Below, one piece after another: positions 57,363 through 64,000 of a stretch of 64,000 bases of DNA (position 1 is the stretch's first letter; every line of letters starts with the position of its first letter). The stretch is taken from positions 1-64,000 of the forward strand of contig CAUEQD010000006.1 in assembly GCA_959019945.1 (NCBI GenBank), given 5' to 3'. The position numbers and the translations under genes are program-made. Under the pieces are notes generated by a model. That model made no database searches. It was not told the origin of the DNA and saw nothing but the letters and a program-made list of their open reading frames with translations. Source of the stretch: an uncultured Collinsella sp. GTDB taxonomy: Bacteria; Actinomycetota; Coriobacteriia; Coriobacteriales; Coriobacteriaceae.

Positions 57363-60113
57363 GTGAGCGATTGCAAGAGGGTTTACCGTTTTGGAACCGA
57401 CGCCCAGGGCACTTGTGTCACCGAGGGCGACAAGTCTATGAACTTTGTGCTTGGCGGCAAGGGCGCTAACCTTGCCGAGATGAGCCGTATCGGCCTGCCG
57501 GTCCCCGGTGGCTTTACCATTACCTGCCAGACCTGCGTTGAGTACTCCGGTGCCGGCAATGTTTGGCCTGCCGGCGCGCTTGACGAGATCGTTGCCGCCG
57601 AGGCCGACCTCGAAGCCCGCTGCGGCAAGAAGCTCGGAGATGCCAACGATCCGCTGCTCGTCTCGGTGCGCTCTGGCGCTCCGTTCTCCATGCCCGGCAT
57701 GATGGACACGGTCCTCAATCTGGGCCTCAACGACGATTCCGTCCTGGGCCTCATCGCCCAGACGCAGAACCCGCGCTTTGCTTGGGACAGCTATCGCCGC
57801 TTTATCCAGATGTTCTCCAACGTCGTCATGGGCGTCGACGCCGACCTGTTCGAGAACGCCCTGACCCAGGCCCGCCTGGTTGCCGGCGTCCGCGTCGATT
57901 CCGAGCTTTCGGCCGAGGACCTGCAGGAGCTCGTCGAGACCTTCAAGGGCATCTTCTCCGCCAACGTCGAGGCCGCCCTGTACCCCGAGCTCGAGGTCGC
58001 CGATGGTAAGCCCGACTTTCCGCACGATCCGGAGCTCCAGCTTCGCCTTGCCATCCAGGCCGTCTTTGGCAGCTGGATGAACGAGCGCGCCTGCATTTAC
58101 CGCAAGCAGCACGGCATCTCCGACGAGCTCGGCACCGCCGTCAACGTCCAGGCCATGGCTTTTGGCAACAAGGGCGAGACCTCTGCGACCGGCGTCGCCT
58201 TCACCCGCAACCCGGCCGACGGCACCAAGGAGTTCTACGGCGACTTTCTGGTCAACGCCCAGGGCGAGGACGTCGTCGCCGGCATTCGCAACACCGAGCC
58301 CATCGCCGATCTCAAGACCACTCCGGGGCTTGAGTCCGCAGGCGAGGAGCTCGAGCGCGTGTTCCTGACGCTCGAGGATCACTATCGCGACATGTGCGAC
58401 ATCGAGTTCACCATCGAGCAGGGCAAGCTCTGGATGCTCCAGACCCGCGTGGGCAAGCGAACTGCCACCGCCGCCCTGCGCATCGCCATCGAGATGGTCG
58501 AGGAGGGTCTGATCACCCGCGATGAGGCTGTGAGCCGCATCGATCCCGCGCAGCTCGACCAGCTCCTGCACCCACAGTTCGACGCCTCCAAGAAGTACGA
58601 GGCTCTCGCCAGCGGTCTTAATGCCAGCCCCGGGGCCGCCGTGGGCGAGGTCGTGTTCTCGAGCGACGACGCCGTCGCGCGCGCCAACGAGGGCCACAAG
58701 GTCATTCTGGTTCGTTGGGAGACCAACCCCGACGACCTGAAGGGCATGGTCGCCGCCGAGGGCATCCTGACCAGCCACGGTGGCAAGACGAGCCATGCCG
58801 CCGTTATCGCCCGCGGCATGGGTACGCCCTGCGTCTGCGGCGTTGAGCGCTTCCATATTGACGCCGCCGAGAAGGTCGTGCGCATCGAGGGCAGCGACCG
58901 CGTACTGCACGAGGGCGATGTCATCTCCATCGACGGCACCCAGGGCATCGTCGTCGACGGTCCCGTCGACCTGGCCTCCGCCGAGCTTACCGGCGACCTG
59001 GACACCATCCTGTCCTGGGCCGACGAGATTCGCCTGGACGAGACCTGTGGCCATGCCAACCATGTGCGCGTCAACGCCGACAATCCCGAGGATGCCGAGC
59101 TCGCCCTCGAGTTTGGCGCCGAGGCTATTGGCCTGTGCCGCACCGAGCACATGTTCCTGGGCGATCGCAAGAACATCATCCAGAGCTTTATCCTGTCTGA
59201 CGATGAGACCGTGAAGCAGCAGGCCCTGGCCGACCTGCTCAAGGTTCAGACTGAGGACTTCCTGGCGATGTTCAAGACCATGTCCGGTCGCGATGTGGTC
59301 GTCCGCCTGCTCGATCCGCCGCTGCATGAGTTCCTGGATAATCCTCGCGAGCTCGAGGTCGCCATCACCAAGAAGGAAGCCGCTGGCGCCAGCGAGGAAG
59401 AGCTTGCCGTCCTACGTGCCCGACTGCGTCGTATCGACGGCATGGTCGAGTCGAACCCCATGCTCGGCTTGCGCGGCGTGCGCCTGTCCGTTGTCTTTGG
59501 CGACCTGCCACTCATGCAAGTTCGCGCTGTCGCCACGGCAGCCGCCCGCCTTATTAAGGAGGGCGTCGATCCGCGTCCCGAGATCATGGTTCCGCTTGTC
59601 TCCATTACGGCGGAGCATGTCCAGACCCGCGAGGTCATCGAGCGCGTGATCGCCGAGGTTTCTGCCGAGGAGGGCGTCGAGCTCAATATTCCCGTGGGCA
59701 CGATGCTCGAGCTGCCGCGCGCCTGTATGGTCGCCGACGAGATCGCTCAGCACGCCGACTTCTTCTGCTTTGGCACCAACGACCTTACGCAGACGACCTT
59801 CGGCTTCTCTCGCGACGACGCCGAGGCCAAGTTCATCCCCCTGTACATGCACAAGAAGATCTTGAAGGACAACCCCTTCGAGACCATCGACTCGGCGGTA
59901 CTCGAGCTGGTGCGCATGGCCGTTGAGAAGGGTCGCACCACCAACCCCGACATGCACTTTGGCGTGTGCGGCGAGCACGGCGGCGACCCCAAATCCATTA
60001 AGGACCTGTTCAACGTGGCCGACGTGGACTATGTGTCCTGTTCGCCCTATCGCGTACCCCTCGCACGTCTTGCGGCCGCGCAGGCCAAGCTCGAGGCGAA
60101 GCGCTCCGCCTAA
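57363..60113 (+). CDS. ppdK: Pyruvate, phosphate dikinase
   Basis: A protein of 916 residues. It has the ATP-grasp N-terminal domain (GGKGANLAEMSRIGLPVPGG), a swivelling phosphohistidine domain with GGKTSHAAVIARGMGTPCV (catalytic His, with the regulatory Thr two residues before it) and a PEP/pyruvate barrel ending GVCGEHGGDP. It interconverts pyruvate and PEP using ATP and phosphate, or runs toward pyruvate in glycolysis. The GTG at 57363 has GAAGGGGAAG upstream. PpsR, encoded at 44740, should phosphorylate that threonine. Confidence 0.96.
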   Translation: MSDCKRVYRFGTDAQGTCVTEGDKSMNFVLGGKGANLAEMSRIGLPVPGGFTITCQTCVEYSGAGNVWPAGALDEIVAAEADLEARCGKKLGDANDPLLVSVRSGAPFSMPGMMDTVLNLGLNDDSVLGLIAQTQNPRFAWDSYRRFIQMFSNVVMGVDADLFENALTQARLVAGVRVDSELSAEDLQELVETFKGIFSANVEAALYPELEVADGKPDFPHDPELQLRLAIQAVFGSWMNERACIYRKQHGISDELGTAVNVQAMAFGNKGETSATGVAFTRNPADGTKEFYGDFLVNAQGEDVVAGIRNTEPIADLKTTPGLESAGEELERVFLTLEDHYRDMCDIEFTIEQGKLWMLQTRVGKRTATAALRIAIEMVEEGLITRDEAVSRIDPAQLDQLLHPQFDASKKYEALASGLNASPGAAVGEVVFSSDDAVARANEGHKVILVRWETNPDDLKGMVAAEGILTSHGGKTSHAAVIARGMGTPCVCGVERFHIDAAEKVVRIEGSDRVLHEGDVISIDGTQGIVVDGPVDLASAELTGDLDTILSWADEIRLDETCGHANHVRVNADNPEDAELALEFGAEAIGLCRTEHMFLGDRKNIIQSFILSDDETVKQQALADLLKVQTEDFLAMFKTMSGRDVVVRLLDPPLHEFLDNPRELEVAITKKEAAGASEEELAVLRARLRRIDGMVESNPMLGLRGVRLSVVFGDLPLMQVRAVATAAARLIKEGVDPRPEIMVPLVSITAEHVQTREVIERVIAEVSAEEGVELNIPVGTMLELPRACMVADEIAQHADFFCFGTNDLTQTTFGFSRDDAEAKFIPLYMHKKILKDNPFETIDSAVLELVRMAVEKGRTTNPDMHFGVCGEHGGDPKSIKDLFNVADVDYVSCSPYRVPLARLAAAQAKLEAKRSA

Positions 60114-60150
60114 CGTTTTGGGTTTAGACGCCTAGCGTAGCCCCTTCATG

Positions 60151-60178
60151 CCGCCCGTCTCATTCGCGAGGCGGGCGG
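60151..60178 (+). terminator. Hairpin after ppdK
   Basis: CCGCCCGTCTC pairs with GAGGCGGGCGG (60151-60161 with 60168-60178, one wobble); only a short T stretch follows. Confidence 0.55.
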
Positions 60179-60224
60179 TTATCATGTGCGAGTTTTGTCT
60201 TTTTGTCTGCGTAAAAAATTGTTC

Positions 60225-60252
60225 TTGCAGCAGAAACCCGCGCGTGTATACT
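60225..60252 (+). promoter_or_regulatory. Promoter of rplS
   Basis: TTGCAG (60225-60230), 16 bases, TATACT (60247-60252), 69 bases before the rplS start. Confidence 0.65.
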
Positions 60253-60321
60253 TGAATACGTTTGTTCAACTACGTGCCGGCCAAGGTGGTACGGCACCTC
60301 TAGAAGAGTAAGGAATTGCAC

Positions 60322-60663
60322 ATGGATTACATCCGCGCAATCGAGCGTCAGCAGATCCGCGAGGACATCCCGCAGGTCCGCGTTGCCGACAACGTCAAGG
60401 TTCACTACCGCATTAAGGAAGGCGACCGCGAGCGCATCCAGGTTTTCCAGGGTGACGTCATCCGCATGGCCGGCGCCGGTGCCCGTGAGACCTTCACCGT
60501 CCGCAAGATTTCCTTCGGTGTCGGTGTTGAGCGTACCTTCCCGCTTCACAGCCCCAAGATCGCCAAGCTCGAGGTCGTCCGTCATGGTCGCGTCCGTCGC
60601 GCCAAGCTGTACTACCTCCGCGACAAGGTGGGCAAGGCTGCTCGCATCCCCGAGAAGCGCTAA
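60322..60663 (+). CDS. rplS: 50S ribosomal protein L19
   Basis: A protein of 113 residues with RVADNVKVHYRIKEGDRERI, QVFQGDVIRMAG and the ending RRAKLYYLRDKVGKAARI. ATG 60322 follows TAAGGA by 8 bases; it is at the subunit interface of the 50S particle. The gene stands alone between its own promoter and terminator. Confidence 0.97.
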   Translation: MDYIRAIERQQIREDIPQVRVADNVKVHYRIKEGDRERIQVFQGDVIRMAGAGARETFTVRKISFGVGVERTFPLHSPKIAKLEVVRHGRVRRAKLYYLRDKVGKAARIPEKR

Positions 60664-60698
60664 GAAGATCGCAGCGTCTGTCCACTCGTTTGGACACA

Positions 60699-60727
60699 AG
60701 GGTCACCTTCGGGTGGCCCTTCTTTTT
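60699..60727 (+). terminator. Terminator of rplS
   Basis: A 9-bp stem with a TTCG tetraloop (60699-60707 with 60712-60720) followed by TCTTTTT. Confidence 0.85.
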
Positions 60728-60756
60728 ATCTGATTTGCATGCAAGGAGGGCCTGGT

Positions 60757-61545
60757 ATGGCCAACATGACGAGCTCGGTTTCGGCATCGCAGGTTGCCGG
60801 AGAGCTAGCGAGCGCAACGTTTGAGGAGATCCCCGCCCTCGTGGAGCATTATCGCGAGGACCCGCGCCAGCAGGTGATCAAGGCTTGTGAACGCGCCCTC
60901 AAACGCCATGCTAAGGAACTTGCCGAGCGCGAGCGCGTCAATGACATGTACGAGCTTATGCATGAGCTTGGCGGCGATGGGGTGGTCGTTGGTGTCGACG
61001 AGGTGGGCCGCGGCTCGGTAGCGGGGCCCTTGACCGTATGTGCCGTGTGTCTTCCGATGGAGCCGCGCATCTGGGGCATCAACGATTCCAAAAAGCTCAC
61101 GCCGGCGCGCCGCGAGCTGCTCTCGGTGAAGATTGCCGAGGTGGCGACGGCGATCGGCTTTTGCCATATCGCTCCCGCGGATATCGATGAGATGGGCATG
61201 GCCCGCGCCATTCGAGCCGCTGTCGCGGGCGCGGTGGCGGATACGGGGCTTGAGCCCGATTGCGTGCTTATGGACGGCAACCCCCTGGGCGCCGTTCCCA
61301 ACGAGCGCGACGTGGTCAAGGGCGACGCCAAGATCGCCTGTATCGCCGCGGCGTCCATCATGGCTAAGGTCACCCGTGACGAGATGATGGTTGAGTACGA
61401 CGCCGAGTATCCCGAGTACCATCTGGCCGAGTCGAAGGGCTATGCGAGCCCCGATCACATCGAGGCCATTCGCAAACACGGTCTTTCTCCTCTGCACCGT
61501 GTGAGCTTTTGCGGAAACTTTCTGCAGACTGAGCGCCTTTTCTAG
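60757..61545 (+). CDS. rnhB: Ribonuclease HII
   Basis: A protein of 262 residues. The catalytic domain begins near residue 75 with VVGVDEVGRGSVAGPL (Asp-Glu pair), then SKKLTPARRELL, VLMDGNPLG and GDAKIACIAAASIMAKVTRD. The N-terminal extension of about 70 residues is helical, as in Bacillus RnhB. It cuts RNA in RNA-DNA hybrids, including single ribonucleotides. ATG 60757 has AAGGAGGG 6 bases upstream. Confidence 0.95.
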   Translation: MANMTSSVSASQVAGELASATFEEIPALVEHYREDPRQQVIKACERALKRHAKELAERERVNDMYELMHELGGDGVVVGVDEVGRGSVAGPLTVCAVCLPMEPRIWGINDSKKLTPARRELLSVKIAEVATAIGFCHIAPADIDEMGMARAIRAAVAGAVADTGLEPDCVLMDGNPLGAVPNERDVVKGDAKIACIAAASIMAKVTRDEMMVEYDAEYPEYHLAESKGYASPDHIEAIRKHGLSPLHRVSFCGNFLQTERLF

Positions 61546-61592
61546 GCCAATTGTGAAGACAGGGACCTTAAGGGTTCCATAAACCTGCTGGT

Positions 61593-61630
61593 AGGGGCCG
61601 TGTGCAACGCTATTGTTGCGCGCGGCCCCT
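61593..61630 (+). terminator. Hairpin after rnhB
   Basis: A 16-bp stem with two wobble pairs (61593-61608 with 61615-61630), followed by CATTTG. It may be a terminator or a structured repeat. Confidence 0.5.
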
Positions 61631-61733
61631 CATTTGTCGGCATTTGGTTTGCTTTTGGTTTGCTTCCGGTACTTACCCGCATGAAACCTGCCCTCATTAT
61701 CGAGGCAATGCAGAGAGCGGGAAAGGAGACCCC

Positions 61734-62219
61734 ATGTGCGCCGCAGGCAAATTGAGTAAGACGCAGCAGCTCAAGGAGCGTTGGGAAGAGGGGGAGCTCG
61801 ATTGCGGGTCGATCACGCCCGAGTTTATCAAGGGACTCAGTCCTCGCGAGCTCGGTATGCTGGGCGAGCTTATCGCAATCGATTACTTTAACGAGCGCGG
61901 CTATACATTGCTGGAACAAGGCTATCGATGCTCGGAGGGCGAGGCCGACCTGGTTCTGCTCGATGAGCTCGACGATGTGGTGGTGATGGCCGAGGTCAAG
62001 ACCAGGCGTGTTGCGCTGGATTGTGACACGCGGGTGTTTCCCGAGGAAGCGGTGAATGCCCAAAAGCAGCGGCGCTATCGTCGCATCGCGAGTTGCTATC
62101 TCATGGAGCATTATCCGCTCAAGGCGATCCGCTTCGATGCCGTGGGTGTCACCATTCGCGGCGGGCATATCGCCGAGATCGAGCACCAGTACAACGCGTT
62201 CGATTGGCAGGTGTCGTGA
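61734..62219 (+). CDS. yraN: YraN family protein (UPF0102, endonuclease-like fold)
   Basis: A protein of 161 residues. The family core starts near residue 36: LGELIAIDYFNERGYTLLEQ, then EADLVLLDELDDVVVMAEVK with the D...E.K pattern of a PD-(D/E)XK nuclease. Its role is unproven. ATG 61734 with AAAGGAGA upstream gives a compact protein; a longer frame upstream reads as non-coding. It precedes comM, with which it overlaps by one base. Confidence 0.9.
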   Translation: MCAAGKLSKTQQLKERWEEGELDCGSITPEFIKGLSPRELGMLGELIAIDYFNERGYTLLEQGYRCSEGEADLVLLDELDDVVVMAEVKTRRVALDCDTRVFPEEAVNAQKQRRYRRIASCYLMEHYPLKAIRFDAVGVTIRGGHIAEIEHQYNAFDWQVS

Positions 62220-63742
62220 TGGCGTTCGAAACCTTTGCCGTTCACGCAGCCTGTATCCGCGGCGTCGAGGCGATTCCCGTCACGGTCGAGGTGTCGCTTG
62301 CGGGTGGCATCCCGGGCATCCAGATGCTCGGGATCCCGAGTATGGAGGTCATGGAGTCGCGCGGGCGCATTCGCTGCGCGATGCGCTCCGCCGGATTCGA
62401 GATCCCGCGCTCGGGTATTACGGTCAATCTGGCGCCTGGCGATATCCGAAAGACCGGTAGCGGCTTTGACCTGCCGATAGCCATTGCGGTGCTTGCGGCC
62501 GACGGGCAGATTCCCCGCAACAGTCTCGACCGCTGCCTCATTGCCGGCGAGCTCGGCCTGGATGGCACAGTGCTTCCCGTCAAGGGCGAGGTGGCGTTCC
62601 AGCTGCTGGCTCGCGACATGGGGCTGTCTTTTATCGCCGGCAGGTCCGACCAACATGTTCCGCTTGCGGGCGTCGACTGCGGTTTTATCGATCATCTGTC
62701 GCAGCTTGCCCGCGGTATGGGCGAGGCGGCTCGGCATTATCTGGATTCCGAGGGCGTGGAGGCCACCTTTGAGCCCGAGCTCGATTATGCCGACGTGTTG
62801 GGGCAGGAGGTCGCCAAGCGCGGCATGGCGCTTGCGGCGGCAGGGGAGCTCGGCCTTCTCATGATCGGCTCGCCCGGTTCGGGCAAGACCATGCTTGCGC
62901 GCCGCATGACGGGTATCTTGCCCGAACTTTCCGTCGAGGATCAGCAGGAGGCGCTGTGTATCCATTCGGTCTTGGGTGAGAACATCGATGGCCTGCTTGC
63001 AGGGCATCGGCCGTTTCGAAGCCCTCATCACAGCATTTCGACAGCGGGCCTTATTGGCGGAGGACGCCCTGTGCATCCGGGCGAGATCAGCCTTGCCCAT
63101 GGCGGCGTGCTCTTTTTGGACGAGCTTGCCGAGTTTCCCACCGGTGTGCTGCAGACGCTCAGGCAGCCTATCGAGCGCGGCTATGTCAGGATCGTGCGCG
63201 TCGATGGCGCCTTTACGTTTCCCTCGCGCTTTCAGCTGCTTGCGGCGAGCAATCCCTGCCCCTGCGGCTTTTTGGGCGATCGCGAGGTTCCGTGTCGTTG
63301 CTCGGCATCGATGGTAGAGCGCTATCGGTCCAAGCTGCGCGGTCCCTTGGCCGACCGCATCGACCTGATGATCGACGTGACCCGCCCCGATCCGCAGGTG
63401 ATTATCGAGGGCGCTGAGGGCATGTCGTCGGCCGAGCTGCGCGACTACGTTGTCCGCGGTAGGGCTTTTCGTGTCTGGCGTGAGTCCCGTATGGACGATG
63501 CGGATGCCGAGGCCGAGGACGATGAGTCACGGTCCATTGACGGTGTCGTGTCGACCTTTGCACTCGACGAGGCCGCCGAGAAATGCGTGCTTGGCCTGTC
63601 GAAGCGCACGCATCTCACGGGGCGCGGCATCGTGCGTCTGGTTCGCATCGCGCGCACGATTGCCGATGTCGCCGAAAGTGAGCGTGTGACGCAAGATCAT
63701 GTGCTCGAGGCGGCGATGTATCAGGGACGGAGGGATCAGTGA
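62219..63742 (+). CDS. comM: ComM/YifB-type Mg-chelatase-like AAA+ protein
   Basis: A protein of 507 residues. An N-terminal Lon-protease-like domain (VEVSLAGGIPGIQMLGIPS) is followed by an AAA+ core with Walker A IGSPGSGKTMLARR (near 218), Walker B VLFLDELAEFP, and FQLLAASNPCPCGFLGD; the C-terminal domain follows. ComM is a branch-migration helicase used in natural transformation. ATG shares a base with the yraN stop (TGATG), and the dprA start shares a base with its stop. Confidence 0.94.
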   Translation: MAFETFAVHAACIRGVEAIPVTVEVSLAGGIPGIQMLGIPSMEVMESRGRIRCAMRSAGFEIPRSGITVNLAPGDIRKTGSGFDLPIAIAVLAADGQIPRNSLDRCLIAGELGLDGTVLPVKGEVAFQLLARDMGLSFIAGRSDQHVPLAGVDCGFIDHLSQLARGMGEAARHYLDSEGVEATFEPELDYADVLGQEVAKRGMALAAAGELGLLMIGSPGSGKTMLARRMTGILPELSVEDQQEALCIHSVLGENIDGLLAGHRPFRSPHHSISTAGLIGGGRPVHPGEISLAHGGVLFLDELAEFPTGVLQTLRQPIERGYVRIVRVDGAFTFPSRFQLLAASNPCPCGFLGDREVPCRCSASMVERYRSKLRGPLADRIDLMIDVTRPDPQVIIEGAEGMSSAELRDYVVRGRAFRVWRESRMDDADAEAEDDESRSIDGVVSTFALDEAAEKCVLGLSKRTHLTGRGIVRLVRIARTIADVAESERVTQDHVLEAAMYQGRRDQ

Positions 63743-64000
63743 TGGACGAGAACCGGTACGAGCTGCATCCCGGTGATGCGTTGTTTCCAGATACCGTTTT
63801 GGAGCTCTCTGATGTACCCCAGACGCTGTTCGTGCGCGGCGACCCGGAGGTGCTCTCGACGCCGGCGCTCTCTATCATCGGTGCGCGCAAGGCTTCTCCC
63901 TACGGTCTTGCCGTTGCGGAGCTTGCAGCCAAGGTTGCCGTGGAAGCGGGGGTGACGGTGGTCTCCGGCGGTGCGGTCGGTTGCGACCAGGCGTCGGGTT
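63742..64000 (+). CDS. dprA: DNA-processing protein DprA, N-terminal part (runs off window)
   Basis: 86 codons are present before the window ends, open at the 3-prime side. They include LSDVPQTLFVRGD, SIIGARKASPYG and VVSGGAVGCDQASG, the Rossmann-fold start of DprA. DprA loads RecA on incoming single strands during transformation. The one-base overlap with comM (TGATG) shows an operon yraN-comM-dprA. Most of the protein cannot be judged. Confidence 0.9.
   Translation, partial: MDENRYELHPGDALFPDTVLELSDVPQTLFVRGDPEVLSTPALSIIGARKASPYGLAVAELAAKVAVEAGVTVVSGGAVGCDQASG

Overview
The window looks like a chromosomal segment of a Coriobacteriia actinobacterium, most likely Collinsella or a close relative. 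This is inferred from moderately high GC, strong Shine-Dalgarno sites with many GTG and TTG starts, the gene neighbourhoods (rplU-rpmA-obgE-nadD-yqeK-rsfS; rpsP-KH-rimM-trmD-lepB; mreBCD-mrdA-rodA followed by a paired radical-SAM set) and two-subunit glyQ/glyS. No species call can be made without a search.

Layout. 0.1-9 kb: a surface-polysaccharide locus (rmlB, a fused rmlC-rmlD, a GT2 glycosyltransferase, a Wzm/Wzt-type ABC exporter, tRNA-Arg UCU). It is bracketed by two divergent copies of the same two-gene module, a DUF4869-like protein plus a P-loop protein, both pointing inward. 9-17.5 kb: one minus-strand operon with the whole shikimate pathway plus the chorismate branch to Phe and Tyr (aroF-tyrA-aroB-aroA-aroC-pheA-aroEK-aroQ), with a terminator-like hairpin in its leader. 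17.7-24 kb: tRNA-Arg CCG, a CtpE-like P-type ATPase, a zinc-ribbon membrane protein, a cyclophilin and a TPR membrane protein. 24-33.5 kb: the cell-elongation set mreB-mreC-mreD-mrdA-rodA, a DUF697-like protein and the TIGR03960/TIGR03936 radical-SAM pair. 33.5-45.6 kb: ribosome, tRNA and protein-export housekeeping genes, dinB, glyQS and ppsR. 57.3-64 kb: ppdK, rplS, rnhB, yraN, comM and the start of dprA.

The striking part is 45.6-57.3 kb. Between ppsR and ppdK, whose products are regulator and target, sits an AT-richer accessory island. It begins and ends with inverted copies of an 18-bp element and with fragments of ABC transporter genes. Inside are two sets of genes that resemble peptide-natural-product (RiPP) loci. 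Set A encodes a precursor-like protein with asparagines every six residues (NAN repeats), a radical SAM enzyme and a PrmC-like methyltransferase with an NPP motif, with a divergent DUF1648/SdpI-like membrane protein. The pattern recalls polytheonamide-type proteusins, whose asparagine side chains are N-methylated. Set B encodes a PqqD-like/GNAT-like fusion, a second radical SAM enzyme and a 60-residue cysteine-free candidate precursor, with a small membrane protein and an intact ABC exporter divergently placed.

Functions are read from sequence motifs and remembered family features only; no database search was possible. Starts were chosen from Shine-Dalgarno spacing, overlaps and family N-termini.
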